Counted from the stretch's first letter, positions 8,185 through 16,770 are shown. The stretch is DNA of 19,823 bases from Gammaproteobacteria bacterium (GCA_002714015.1 PAWF01000029.1:10865-30687), one strand, 5' to 3'. The notes: generated by a model from the letters alone, not told the origin. Numbers and translations: made by a program.

Positions 8185-10225
8185 GATTGCAATAGATACG
8201 GGTGGTACATTTACAGATGTTGTCGCCATAAACGATGATACAGGTGAGCAATGGGCGGTTAAAACCCCAAGTACCCCGAATGACCCTTCAATTGGTCTTC
8301 TTGAAGGTATGCGAAAGGCAGCAGGACAGGCGGGCATTCCCGAGTCTGACATAAATCAACTACTACATGGCTCAACTACTGCTACTAACGCTGTTTTAGA
8401 GCACAAATTTGAAGGTCTTGGACTTCTAGTTACTAAAGGCTTTCGCCACATAATTGAGATTGCTCGCCAATCTGTTCCTGATGGTTATGGAAACTCATAT
8501 TTTTGGGTTAAGCCCCCACGTCTAGTCCCATTGCATCTTGTTCGGGAGGTAAGGGGGAGAATTGATTTCCAAGGAAAAGAAATAGATGCCCTTGATGAAG
8601 ATGCAGTTTTAGAGGGTGCTGAGCAGCTAGTCAGTAGAGGAGTAAAATGTATAGGTGTCTGTTTGTTGCACTCATATGCAAATGATGGGCATGAAAAAAG
8701 AGTTGGTGAAATACTTAAAGAACGATACCCCGATATTTTTGTATCTCTTTCTTCTTTAGTTTTACCAGAATACAGAGAATATGAACGAGCAATGACAACT
8801 CTGATTGATGTAATGGTAAAGCCTTATTGTAAAACGTATTTGAGACATGCCGAAGACCAATTACGTATGCAGGCTGGAGATGCTCCTTTTCTTATCATGC
8901 AATCTAATGGGGGTGTCGTTAGTGCTGAGGCAGCGGGACAAAAACCAGTTACAATGCTATTATCAGGTCCAGCAGCTGGTGTTCTAGGCGCAACGTATAT
9001 GTCGCATTTAGCAGGACATAAAGATGTTCTAACTCTGGATGTGGGAGGAACTTCTACAGATGTATCCCTAGTAGAAGATCTTAATCCTCAGCTAACAACT
9101 CATTCTTTAATTGAGCATTACCCTGTTAAAACTCCTATGTTAGATATAGCCACAGTTGGAACAGGTGGTGGTTCTTTAGCGTGGATAGATGATTATGGAA
9201 GTTTAAAAGTAGGTCCACGAAGTGCAGGTGCTGACCCAGGGCCTATTTGTTATAGCCGTGGAGGAAAAAAACCTACAGTTACTGATGCGGCTCTTGTATT
9301 AGGGAGACTTCCTAACGCGCTTGTTGGTGGAGAGTTAGAGCTGGATGTTGAAGGTGCTAGGGTTGCGTTTTCAGAGCTGGGTGCATCCTTTAAGATTTCT
9401 GCAGAGGAGGCTGCAGCAGGTGTATTTGAAATAGCTGCTGCAAATCAGGTTAACGGAATTCGTCAAGTTTCAGTTCTCAAAGGTCGGGACCCAGGTTTAT
9501 ATGCTCTTGTTGCTTTCGGGGGTGCAGGGGGGTTATTTGCTGCTGAGGTTGCAGATTTTTTAAATATTACCACTGTTCTTTCACCGCCTAATCCAGGAAA
9601 TTTATCTGCGTTTGGTTTGCATGTTTCAGATATAAAACGTGATTATATTAGAACCATTGTCCGACGTCAGAGTGAGTCTGATAACGCAGAGATACAAAAA
9701 GTATGGTCTGATTTAGAGTCTCAGGGAAGGAAAGAAATTAGTGAAGAAGGCGTTGAGGACAGTGCTATCGAAGCACATTATTCTGCCGATATGAGATATG
9801 TTGGGGAGGGTCATGAGGTTCCTGTAAATGTACCTCAGGATTTGTCAAAAGAGGATGCAGTTGAGTTTATTTGGGATGAATTTCATAATGTTCACGATAA
9901 AACATTTGGCTTTCAATATAGAGATCAACAGGATGTTGAACTTGTTAACTTACGTGTGCAAGCTGTGGGTCGTGCCAATCGCCCTGAAGTTTTAAAAGTT
10001 AATAAAAATTCTGATAAACTAATCGTTAATTCAACTCGAAGCGTATTTTGGAGAGAGGAAGGCTGGCTTGATTGTCCAATTTATACAAGAGCTAATTTTC
10101 CAATAGGTATTTCTATTCAGGGTCCAGCAATTTTCGAAGAATATGGATCTACAGTTGTTGTTCCAAGAAATTGGTCTGCCTCAAAGGATGAATACGGCAA
10201 TTTAAAACTTGAAAGGATATCATGA
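8174..10225 (+). CDS. hyuA: Hydantoinase/oxoprolinase subunit A (HyuA-like ATPase)
   Basis: A 683-residue HyuA-family subunit. It carries the ATPase fold of ATP-dependent cyclic-amide hydrolases such as N-methylhydantoinase and 5-oxoprolinase, in which ATP drives hydrolysis of a ring amide. DTGGTFTD (residues 8-15) and DVGGTSTDVSL (from 289) are the two actin-like phosphate motifs; GTGGGSLAWID (from 329), GPRSAGADPGPICY and FGGAGG also match the family. The start is fixed: an in-frame TGA lies two codons upstream and there is no other start codon between, yet there is no clear Shine-Dalgarno. The gene overlaps hyuB by ATGA, implying translational coupling and a stoichiometric complex. Being first in a five-gene operon with a molybdenum hydroxylase suggests it opens a ring that enzyme oxidises (inference). 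Acetone or acetophenone carboxylase is less likely because no additional small subunit is present. Confidence 0.93.
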   Translation: MSLRIAIDTGGTFTDVVAINDDTGEQWAVKTPSTPNDPSIGLLEGMRKAAGQAGIPESDINQLLHGSTTATNAVLEHKFEGLGLLVTKGFRHIIEIARQSVPDGYGNSYFWVKPPRLVPLHLVREVRGRIDFQGKEIDALDEDAVLEGAEQLVSRGVKCIGVCLLHSYANDGHEKRVGEILKERYPDIFVSLSSLVLPEYREYERAMTTLIDVMVKPYCKTYLRHAEDQLRMQAGDAPFLIMQSNGGVVSAEAAGQKPVTMLLSGPAAGVLGATYMSHLAGHKDVLTLDVGGTSTDVSLVEDLNPQLTTHSLIEHYPVKTPMLDIATVGTGGGSLAWIDDYGSLKVGPRSAGADPGPICYSRGGKKPTVTDAALVLGRLPNALVGGELELDVEGARVAFSELGASFKISAEEAAAGVFEIAAANQVNGIRQVSVLKGRDPGLYALVAFGGAGGLFAAEVADFLNITTVLSPPNPGNLSAFGLHVSDIKRDYIRTIVRRQSESDNAEIQKVWSDLESQGRKEISEEGVEDSAIEAHYSADMRYVGEGHEVPVNVPQDLSKEDAVEFIWDEFHNVHDKTFGFQYRDQQDVELVNLRVQAVGRANRPEVLKVNKNSDKLIVNSTRSVFWREEGWLDCPIYTRANFPIGISIQGPAIFEEYGSTVVVPRNWSASKDEYGNLKLERIS

Positions 10226-12141
10226 TGGTGGTCGACATGAAGGCAACAGTAGGGCCGGTTGAACTTGAAGTGATAGCTGGAACTGTTCGCTCAGCAGAAC
10301 TAGAAATTGAAGCGGCTGTAGAAAGGACCTCACGTTCACCGATGATAAGAGATCAACACGATTATAGAGTTGCACTCTTTGACGCTCGTGGTAGAAAATT
10401 AACAGGTCGGTCATATTCAGCATTAGTCGAGCCAATTTTTGAATATTTTGGTGAGGAAAATATTAATGAAGGAGATGTCTTCTTCTGGAATGACCCATAT
10501 AATAGTTGTGGTGGTATTGGTCACATCCCCGATTTGTGTACTACAATTCCAATTTTTTATGAAGGTAGATTAATTGGCTTTAGCCAAGTTTTTGGGCATC
10601 ATGATGATGTAGGCGGTGCTGTGCCGGGTAGTATGCCAGTTAAGGCAACTGATATGTGGACAGAAGGTTTAGTTGTGCCTCCAATAAAGCTCTATGACGG
10701 TGGGACTTTAAATCAAGCTGCTTATGAGATAATTGCTCGTAACTCAAGATTGTCAGAGCATTTAAAGGGTGACATTGATGCAGAGATAGGAGCCGCCCGA
10801 TTAGGGTTAAATAGAATTGCAGAGATGGCACAACGCTACGGTGTTGAGGCACTTGAAGCAGCTTTTGACATGATCATAGAAAATTGTTCACGTACTATTA
10901 GAGAAGAGCTGTTACCAAAAATAAAAGACGGAGTTTACCATTGGGAAGATTATATAGAGTGTGATGGTGTAGATGCGCCTCAAATGCACGCAATGCGCCT
11001 AACTATGACTAAGACACCAGATAAGCTCCTTTTAGATTTTACTGGGACGGATCCAGAGGCTAAAGGGCCAATAAATTGGCCAATTGACTATGCAGATGGA
11101 AAGTTTGCACGTAAATGGATGGCCCCCGTCCTACGTTCTCTGGCTACTTCACCTGATAGAGCTGCTGAAATTGATATGAATGAGGGTGTTTTGGATGTAA
11201 TCGACGTAAAATTCCCGGAAAAAGGCACATTAGTTACGCCTACTTTTGGAAAGCCGACAGGTCTGAGGTTTTTTATATTATTAAGATCACTTGGCATTTT
11301 TGCAGCGTGTTTATCAAAGGCAACTGGAGGGCAAATGCCTGCAGACCATGAAACAATAAGAATCTGGGGGTTGCACGGGGGGAATAATGCCAAGGATTTT
11401 TTCCTATTTAGGGAAGTGCTAGGTGGGGGAGGACCAGGAAGACCATGGGCTGATGGCAGTGATGTTGTCCATATTGTTCCTAATTCTCGAAATCTTCCTG
11501 CAGAATTCTCTGAGCAACGCTACCCTGTTCGAGTAGAAAAGCTTGGGCTAGCTATAGACTCTGGTGGTGCTGGGTTTCGACGTGGTGGATTTGGATATGA
11601 TAAGCGGATTCGTTTGTTGGAGAATGCGCGCCTTTTATCAAACGCTGACCGAGCACTTCTTAATACATATGGTGTTAATGGCGGAAAGGCTGGTCAAACA
11701 TATGGTATAGAAATACAACATCAATCTGGTGATGAGGAAACTGTTCCAGGGATGGCAGATAATATTCAAGTATCGGCAGAATCTGTAGTGCACATTGTTA
11801 CAACTGGTGGGGGTGGCTGGGGGGACCCTCTGGATCGAGAAACTGGAATGGTTTGTTATGATGTTGAGTGCGGCCTTGTTTCTATAGAAGCGGCAAAAGA
11901 TCAATATGGTGTTATACTAAACCATACACAAAATGGCTATCTAGTTAACGACCAGCAAACACAGGTACTTCGTGCAAAATTAAAAAAAGAGCGAGGAAAA
12001 TTACCGATGTTTGATAGGGGAGAATATTTTAGACAAATTGCAGATTCTGAAGGCATCAACTGGCCTAAGGGCTGGACAGACCCAGATGCTGATTGGGATG
12101 CTTTGCCGGATGTGAGGGAAGATGAAGCCGCCGCTGTTTGA
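10222..12141 (+). CDS. hyuB: Hydantoinase/oxoprolinase subunit B (HyuB-like)
   Basis: A 639-residue HyuB-family partner of HyuA, carrying the hydrolytic half of the ATP-dependent cyclic-amide hydrolase. RDQHDYRVALFD near residue 42, NDPY followed by HIPD, and GHHDDVGGAVPGSMP contain the conserved Asp/His residues thought to bind metal. GGGGPGRPW and TGGGGWGDP are family glycine loops. The usual compact NDPYxGGTHLPD appears here as NDPYNSCGGIGHIPD, a longer loop with a Cys, which may alter the substrate pocket. The ATG overlaps the hyuA stop (ATGA), with GAAAGGA upstream; a second ATG immediately follows and could also serve. The 3' end overlaps coxM by 20 bp. The substrate is unknown; hydantoin, N-methylhydantoin, oxoproline or another lactam/imide are possible. 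Confidence 0.93.
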   Translation: MMVVDMKATVGPVELEVIAGTVRSAELEIEAAVERTSRSPMIRDQHDYRVALFDARGRKLTGRSYSALVEPIFEYFGEENINEGDVFFWNDPYNSCGGIGHIPDLCTTIPIFYEGRLIGFSQVFGHHDDVGGAVPGSMPVKATDMWTEGLVVPPIKLYDGGTLNQAAYEIIARNSRLSEHLKGDIDAEIGAARLGLNRIAEMAQRYGVEALEAAFDMIIENCSRTIREELLPKIKDGVYHWEDYIECDGVDAPQMHAMRLTMTKTPDKLLLDFTGTDPEAKGPINWPIDYADGKFARKWMAPVLRSLATSPDRAAEIDMNEGVLDVIDVKFPEKGTLVTPTFGKPTGLRFFILLRSLGIFAACLSKATGGQMPADHETIRIWGLHGGNNAKDFFLFREVLGGGGPGRPWADGSDVVHIVPNSRNLPAEFSEQRYPVRVEKLGLAIDSGGAGFRRGGFGYDKRIRLLENARLLSNADRALLNTYGVNGGKAGQTYGIEIQHQSGDEETVPGMADNIQVSAESVVHIVTTGGGGWGDPLDRETGMVCYDVECGLVSIEAAKDQYGVILNHTQNGYLVNDQQTQVLRAKLKKERGKLPMFDRGEYFRQIADSEGINWPKGWTDPDADWDALPDVREDEAAAV

Positions 12142-12991
12142 ATATCTTAGACCAAGTTCATTAGAAGAAGCTATTACAGCAAGAGCAGCAAATGATTATA
12201 CAGCTGTTCTTGCGGGAGGGCAGAGTCTTATACCCACTATGAATTTTAGGATAGCTAATCCAACGGTTCTGATCGATATAAGCCGTATTGAATCACTTAA
12301 AAAATATTCCATTGAGGAAAATGAAGTAATTATTGGTGCTATGGTGAGACAGCGTGATATTGAACTTAGTAATTCAATTTTTGTTGTAAATCCCCTTATA
12401 AGAGAAACACTCGAACATGTTGCCCATGTACCTATTCGTTCTAGGGGTACTGTTGCTGGAAGTTTGGCTCACGCTGATGCTGCAGCTGAATTGCCTGCAC
12501 TATTATTGGCAACTGGAGGCTCTGTTGTTGCAAAAAATATATCTGGTTCAAGGGTAATTGAAGCTAATTCATTATTCCAATTTCATATGACTACTACATT
12601 GTCTCATGATGAGATAATTACTGAAGTAAGAATACCTAGCCTTAAGCCTGGTTCGGGTTGGGCATTTAAAGAATTCACTCGCCGTCATGGAGATTACGCT
12701 ATTGCTGGTATTGCAGTTATTATAAATATGTCCAGTGAAGGTTTATGTGAAGATATTTCTTTAGCTGCGTGTGGTATTGCTGCAAGAGCTTTAAGGTTGG
12801 AGACGTCTGAGGAAATCTTGAGAGGAACAAACTTAGATAATGGCTTAATTAAAGAGGCAGCTATGAGTGCAACAGAATATGTTACTGCTGCAGACGATAC
12901 ACACGCTTCTACTCAGTTTAGAAAACATGTTTTAATGACTCTTCTTCAACGTGCAATTGCAACTGCAAAATCCCGTACGAGCAAGGTTTAG
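12122..12991 (+). CDS. coxM: Molybdenum hydroxylase FAD subunit (CoxM-type)
   Basis: A 289-residue medium subunit of a xanthine-oxidase-family hydroxylase, the FAD-binding unit that passes electrons from the Fe-S subunit to the acceptor. AGGQSLIPTMN (from residue 31) and RGTVAGSLAHADAAAELPA (around 108-126) are the two FAD-contact loops of the FAD_binding_5 domain. The C-terminal CO dehydrogenase flavoprotein domain follows from about residue 175. Length is standard for the family. It starts inside the end of hyuB (20-bp overlap) with GAGGGA just upstream, so HyuAB and the hydroxylase are translationally linked. The symbol denotes family membership; the enzyme is probably not a CO dehydrogenase, judging by the large subunit. 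Confidence 0.95.
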   Translation: MKPPLFEYLRPSSLEEAITARAANDYTAVLAGGQSLIPTMNFRIANPTVLIDISRIESLKKYSIEENEVIIGAMVRQRDIELSNSIFVVNPLIRETLEHVAHVPIRSRGTVAGSLAHADAAAELPALLLATGGSVVAKNISGSRVIEANSLFQFHMTTTLSHDEIITEVRIPSLKPGSGWAFKEFTRRHGDYAIAGIAVIINMSSEGLCEDISLAACGIAARALRLETSEEILRGTNLDNGLIKEAAMSATEYVTAADDTHASTQFRKHVLMTLLQRAIATAKSRTSKV

Positions 12992-12995
12992 TATA

Positions 12996-13532
12996 ATGAA
13001 ACAATATAAAATACGCTCAGATTATCCTGAACGTTCAGACGATCCACTGCATTCTGTAAATGTTACAGTCAATGGTCAAAAAATAACTCGCAAGGTTTCA
13101 CCAAGACGTTTATTAGCAGATTTTCTGCGCCATGAGTTGGGGTTGACAGGCACTCATGTGGGTTGTGAGCATGGTGTATGCGGCTGTTGTACTGTAATTA
13201 TAGATGGCTCAGCTGCTCGCTCCTGTTTAACTTTTGCAGTACAAGTTGATGGAGCAGAAGTAAGGACAGTTGAAAGCTTGCAAAATGAAGATGGAACCCT
13301 TCACCCTGTTCAGGAAGCATTTAAAGATTGTCATGCCCTTCAGTGTGGTTTTTGCACTCCAGGTTTTTTGATGTCTATTGTAAGTCAACTAGAGGATTCT
13401 GATAGTGAACTTGATTTATCGGATGATGGTATCAGAATAATGTTATCTGGGAATCTATGTAGATGTACAGGTTACCAAAATATAGTTACCGCAGTACGCC
13501 AAGCAGCAGAGCGTTTAAACAGAGATCAATAG
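12996..13532 (+). CDS. coxS: Molybdenum hydroxylase 2Fe-2S subunit (CoxS-type)
   Basis: A 178-residue small subunit with two [2Fe-2S] clusters relaying electrons from molybdopterin to FAD. The N-terminal plant-ferredoxin domain has CEHGVCGCC (C57, C62, C65) and C77; the helical domain has CGFC (C117, C120) and CRC (C155, C157), giving all eight ligands. A frame extends upstream to an ATG at 12951 inside coxM, but I chose 12996 because it follows the coxM stop by four bases and has AAGG (12983-12986) nine bases upstream. The first ~20 residues before the ferredoxin fold are longer than in many homologues. No Tat or Sec signal is visible, so the complex is cytoplasmic. Confidence 0.94.
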   Translation: MKQYKIRSDYPERSDDPLHSVNVTVNGQKITRKVSPRRLLADFLRHELGLTGTHVGCEHGVCGCCTVIIDGSAARSCLTFAVQVDGAEVRTVESLQNEDGTLHPVQEAFKDCHALQCGFCTPGFLMSIVSQLEDSDSELDLSDDGIRIMLSGNLCRCTGYQNIVTAVRQAAERLNRDQ

Positions 13533-13544
13533 GTATATTTAATT

Positions 13545-15953
13545 ATGGCAACAAGAACATTTGGTGAGAGGGTTCAGCGTAATAATGACCAGAGATTACT
13601 TACTGGTGGGGGTCGTTATGTAGATGATATTCCTTTAGTTGGAGCCCTACATGCTGCTTTTGTTCGCAGCCCTTATGCCCGCGCACAAATTGTATCAATA
13701 GATACTTCCTTAGCTAAAAAACACCCCGGTGTTATTGAAGTATACACATGTGATAATATAGGAAATCTTGACATTGAGATGCCTTTGTTAATCCCTCACC
13801 CTGCATTACATAGTCCTAAAACGCAGAGACCCCTTGCACGCGAGGGGGTATATTATGTTGGACAAACTGTTGCAATGGTCGTCGCAATTGATCGTTATGT
13901 AGCTGAGGATGCTAGTAGGCTTGTTGAAGTTGAATATTCTGAACCATTAAAATGTTCGATTGAAATAGAGGAGGCAGTTCTTGATAGTGCACCTTTAGTT
14001 CATCCAGATGTTCCAAATAATATTGCCGCCCATTGTGTGCAAGTTAGTGGAGAACCTGAGAAAGCTTTTCAGGATGCAGAACATTTTACTAAGCTGAGAG
14101 TCAGGGTAGATCGTTCTACAGCAGCACCTATGGAATGTCGCGCAGTTGCTGCCAGATTTGATTCAGTAAGTGGGGAGTTAACTGTTTGGGATGGAACACA
14201 GGCACCAATATCAGTTAGAGGAGGCATAGCTTCAATTTTTAATATAGATGAGGATAAGGTCCGTGTTATTGCCCCAGATGTTGGAGGAGGCTTTGGGCAA
14301 AAAGTTCTTCTTTTTTATCCGGATGAATTATTAGTTCCTTATGCTGCAATGGAATTAAATCGCCCAGTAAAATATATTGAAGATCGTACAGAAAACTTTT
14401 TGGGTTCAACGCAGGAGCGAACACAAATACATGAATTGGAACTTGCTTCTACAAAAGATGGGATTGTTTTAGGTCTTAAAGACTCTTTTCTTCATGATAC
14501 AGGAGCATTTATTCCATATGGTATCGCTGTAGCTCAAGTCGCATCATCGGGAGTCCTAGGTCCTTATCGAATACCAAACTCTAGAGTTGAGTATAAGGCA
14601 ATTTATACTCCAATAGTGCCTGTTACTCCCTATAGAGGTTGTGGAAGACCCCATGCTTGTTTTGCAATTGAGCGCGCTATGGATCAGCTTGCAGATGAAC
14701 TTGGGTTAGATCGTTTTGAAGTACGCAGGCGTAATTTAATTGCTGAAGATGAATTTCCCTATGAACGTCCGAACCTTCTATTTGCCGACGGTTTGGCTGT
14801 AATTTATGACAGCGGGCAATATACAAAAGCGCTTGACATGATACATGAGAAGATAGACCTAGATGATTTTAAACTTCAACAAAGTGAAGCAGCAAAAGAT
14901 GGTCGTTATTTAGGTCTTGGTCTAAGCTTTTATGTGGAAGCAACAGGAATAGGACCATATGAGGGAGGACATATTAAAATTCACCCTATCACTGGGAAAG
15001 TTTATGTAAATACAGGTCTTACTACACAAGGCCAGGGTCATGAGACAGTGTTCGCACAAATAGTATCAGATCAACTTGGAGTTGACCCAGCCGATGTTAT
15101 TCTTGTAGAGGGGGATACGGGAGCCTTTGATTGGGGAGTTGCAACATATGCAAGTCGAGCAGCTGTTGTAAGTGGAAACGCTATACATTTAGCGTCTGTT
15201 AAGGCGAGAAAGATTGTTATGGAGGCTGCAGGAAACATGTTAGAAGCATCCACCGATGACTTAGAGTTAGAGGGTGGAGAAGTTAAAGTTAGAGGCTCTG
15301 ATGTTTCGGTTAGCCTGGCTGCTGTCGCTACAGCCTGTAATCCGTTAAGGTACGCTTTTAATGAGGCGGCTCAGGCAGCTACACAGTTTGCACCAGCAGC
15401 AAGAAGTGATGAACCAGCACTCGGAGATGGTAGGGCTCCTGGAATCGAAACTACTGAATATTATGCTCCCCCTCATGCTACATGGGCTTATGGTGTGCAT
15501 GCAGCCATTTTAGAGGTTGACCCAGGCTTATGTTCTATAGATATCAAAAGGTATATTTGCGTGCACGACTGCGGAAATATGATTAATCCTACCCTGGTTG
15601 AGGGACAGGTGATGGGCGGTGTAGCTCAAGGCATGGGAGGTGCATTCTTTGAAAGAGTTGAGTTTGACTCTGAGGGAAATCCAAGAAATGCAAATTTTAT
15701 GGATTTTCTTGTCCCTTATGCTACTGAAGTTCCGCAGATTGAACTACACCATATTGAAACTCCATCGCCATTAAACCCTCTTGGTGTAAAGGGTGTAGGA
15801 GAGGCTGGAACTATTCCAGTAGCTCCAGTAATTGCATCTGCCATAGAAGATGCCTTGAAGCCCCTTGGAATAAAAAAACTACATAATGTGCCTCTCTCTC
15901 CAAATAGTATATATGAAGCATTAATAGAATCTGGTTGGGAGCCGAAGGCTTAA
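13545..15953 (+). CDS. coxL: Molybdenum hydroxylase large subunit, non-CO-oxidising CoxL type
   Basis: An 802-residue molybdopterin-cytosine-dinucleotide-type large subunit, the catalytic part of a xanthine-oxidase-family hydroxylase that inserts water-derived oxygen into a C-H bond. GGGFGQK (from residue 247) and the terminal GVKGVGEAGTIP with Glu753, the catalytic base, are present. The active-site loop reads PYRGCGR (362-368). Form I CO dehydrogenase has AYRCSFR with a Cu-binding Cys; form II has AYRGAGR. The loop here is form II-like with a Cys shifted one position, so aldehyde or N-heterocycle hydroxylation is more likely than CO oxidation. It closes the hyuAB-coxMSL operon, 12 bp after coxS, with stops only 16 bp from the convergent coxG. 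Cofactor maturation genes (coxDEF, mocA type) are not in the window. Confidence 0.95.
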   Translation: MATRTFGERVQRNNDQRLLTGGGRYVDDIPLVGALHAAFVRSPYARAQIVSIDTSLAKKHPGVIEVYTCDNIGNLDIEMPLLIPHPALHSPKTQRPLAREGVYYVGQTVAMVVAIDRYVAEDASRLVEVEYSEPLKCSIEIEEAVLDSAPLVHPDVPNNIAAHCVQVSGEPEKAFQDAEHFTKLRVRVDRSTAAPMECRAVAARFDSVSGELTVWDGTQAPISVRGGIASIFNIDEDKVRVIAPDVGGGFGQKVLLFYPDELLVPYAAMELNRPVKYIEDRTENFLGSTQERTQIHELELASTKDGIVLGLKDSFLHDTGAFIPYGIAVAQVASSGVLGPYRIPNSRVEYKAIYTPIVPVTPYRGCGRPHACFAIERAMDQLADELGLDRFEVRRRNLIAEDEFPYERPNLLFADGLAVIYDSGQYTKALDMIHEKIDLDDFKLQQSEAAKDGRYLGLGLSFYVEATGIGPYEGGHIKIHPITGKVYVNTGLTTQGQGHETVFAQIVSDQLGVDPADVILVEGDTGAFDWGVATYASRAAVVSGNAIHLASVKARKIVMEAAGNMLEASTDDLELEGGEVKVRGSDVSVSLAAVATACNPLRYAFNEAAQAATQFAPAARSDEPALGDGRAPGIETTEYYAPPHATWAYGVHAAILEVDPGLCSIDIKRYICVHDCGNMINPTLVEGQVMGGVAQGMGGAFFERVEFDSEGNPRNANFMDFLVPYATEVPQIELHHIETPSPLNPLGVKGVGEAGTIPVAPVIASAIEDALKPLGIKKLHNVPLSPNSIYEALIESGWEPKA

Positions 15954-15969
15954 GTGTAGATTAAATAAG

Positions 15970-16605
15970 TCAGGTTTTTTTCTTAAGACCAAGTAAACGA
16001 AGTAAGAGTCTTAAGAATATTTTTAATGAAAGCTTTGTTGCACTCAGCTCCATATTTTTATTTTGTGAAATAGAAGTTTTTGAGTCTGAATCTTTAATTA
16101 TTTCAGGTTTTTCTCCTCCTAATTCTATATCTTTGTTATCTAGGTTATCTGCAGCTGAAATAAGTTTGTTATTCAAATTTTTAGTAAATTCTTTTGTAAG
16201 TTGGTCTGCTACATCCTGGACTATTCCTGTTCGCCCCATTTGAGCAAGTGCCCCCGTTAATTTTAAATTTGCAACTATATCTACGATAGCTCCATTATCG
16301 CTATCATGAATTTGATAAGTTACTGTGGCGCTGGCCCGACTACCTCCTTGACGGTCTAAACCCTGTCCTTCAATTTTAGCAAAACGTTTTTTATTGTCAC
16401 TTTCAACTATCGTTGCCTCTCCCTCAAAAGATCCCACTATTGGACCGAGGCGTATTGAAACCTTTCCACGATATTTATTATCTCCTTCTTGGGCTATTAG
16501 TGAGAATCCAGGAATACAGTTAACGACTTCTGGGACATTTTGAAGAAATTCCCATACATTCTTAGACGGTTGATTGACTTCAAAATTTTGAACAATTTCA
16601 GGCAT
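15970..16605 (-). CDS. coxG: CoxG-like SRPBCC protein with membrane tail
   Basis: A 211-residue CoxG homologue. Residues 1-148 form the SRPBCC / START-like ligand-binding fold (IPGFSLI, GKVSIRLGPIVGSFEGEA, LTGALAQMGRTGIVQDVADQL). A polar linker (about 150-188) is followed by a Leu-rich tail (about 192-207) ending in KKKT, which looks like an amphipathic or membrane-anchoring helix. In carboxydotrophs CoxG recruits CO dehydrogenase to the membrane and has been linked to quinone coupling; by analogy this protein would connect the CoxMSL hydroxylase to the respiratory chain. It is transcribed opposite to the operon and convergent with coxL, so it has its own promoter. GGGA seven bases upstream supports the ATG. 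A perfect TATAAT on the minus strand lies at 16652-16647. Confidence 0.88.
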   Translation of the reverse strand: MPEIVQNFEVNQPSKNVWEFLQNVPEVVNCIPGFSLIAQEGDNKYRGKVSIRLGPIVGSFEGEATIVESDNKKRFAKIEGQGLDRQGGSRASATVTYQIHDSDNGAIVDIVANLKLTGALAQMGRTGIVQDVADQLTKEFTKNLNNKLISAADNLDNKDIELGGEKPEIIKDSDSKTSISQNKNMELSATKLSLKIFLRLLLRLLGLKKKT

Positions 16606-16624
16606 AAGAATTTCCCATATAAAG

Positions 16625-16641
16625 AAGATAATACGTATCTT
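16625..16641. promoter_or_regulatory. Palindrome at the predicted coxG transcription start
   Basis: AAGATAATACGTATCTT has perfect 6-bp arms around a 5-base centre. It lies directly downstream of the minus-strand TATAAT (16652-16647), covering roughly +1 to +16 of the predicted coxG transcript, a usual place for a repressor operator. The binding protein is not in the window with certainty. Confidence 0.35.
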
Positions 16642-16646
16642 ATGAA

Positions 16647-16652
16647 ATTATA
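16647..16652 (-). promoter_or_regulatory. -10 box for coxG
   Basis: The minus strand reads TATAAT exactly. The best -35 at 17 bp is TTCATT (complement of 16670-16675), three of six matches. The transcript would have a leader of about 35 nt before the coxG ATG. Confidence 0.4.
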
Positions 16653-16669
16653 TTAAAGCTAGGATTTTT

Positions 16670-16680
16670 AATGAATCATT
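16670..16680. promoter_or_regulatory. Central palindrome in the coxG/creatininase spacer
   Basis: AATGAATCATT is a perfect palindrome around one central base. It sits between the two divergent -10 boxes and overlaps the -35 region of the predicted coxG promoter, where an activator or shared repressor could act. Confidence 0.3.
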
Positions 16681-16687
16681 TTGTGAT

Positions 16688-16693
16688 TATAAT
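16688..16693 (+). promoter_or_regulatory. -10 box for the creatininase-family gene
   Basis: The plus strand reads TATAAT exactly, preceded by TTGTGAT. No good -35 is found at 16-18 bp, which would fit an activator-dependent promoter. The leader would be about 70 nt. Confidence 0.4.
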
Positions 16694-16708
16694 GCTTCAA
16701 GTATGAAT

Positions 16709-16718
16709 TCACTAGTGA
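16709..16718. promoter_or_regulatory. Palindrome downstream of the creatininase-gene promoter
   Basis: TCACTAGTGA is a perfect 10-bp palindrome without spacer. It falls about 15 bases after the plus-strand TATAAT, near +9 of the predicted transcript, a repressor-like position. Confidence 0.3.
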
Positions 16719-16770
16719 TCAAGTTAAATTATATGATTGATTTTTAGTTATTTTAAATGATGGGGATGTT

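Noticed and set aside
8174..12141. Acetone or acetophenone carboxylase
   Set aside because: HyuA/HyuB relatives include these carboxylases, but no additional small subunit is adjacent and lengths fit hydantoinase/oxoprolinase better.
12951..12995. Upstream ATG for coxS inside coxM
   Set aside because: It would add 15 Gln-rich residues overlapping coxM by 41 bp; the ATG at 12996 has a better placed AAGG and starts just after the coxM stop.
12122..15953. Aerobic CO dehydrogenase
   Set aside because: The large-subunit loop is PYRGCGR, not the Cu-binding AYRCSFR of form I CoxL, so CO oxidation is not supported despite coxMSL and coxG homology.
15947..15987. Terminator between coxL and coxG (GCTTAAG ... 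CTTAAG plus a T-run)
   Set aside because: CTTAAG is self-palindromic, the arms are 6 bp with a ~27-nt loop, and the T-run lies inside the hairpin rather than after it.
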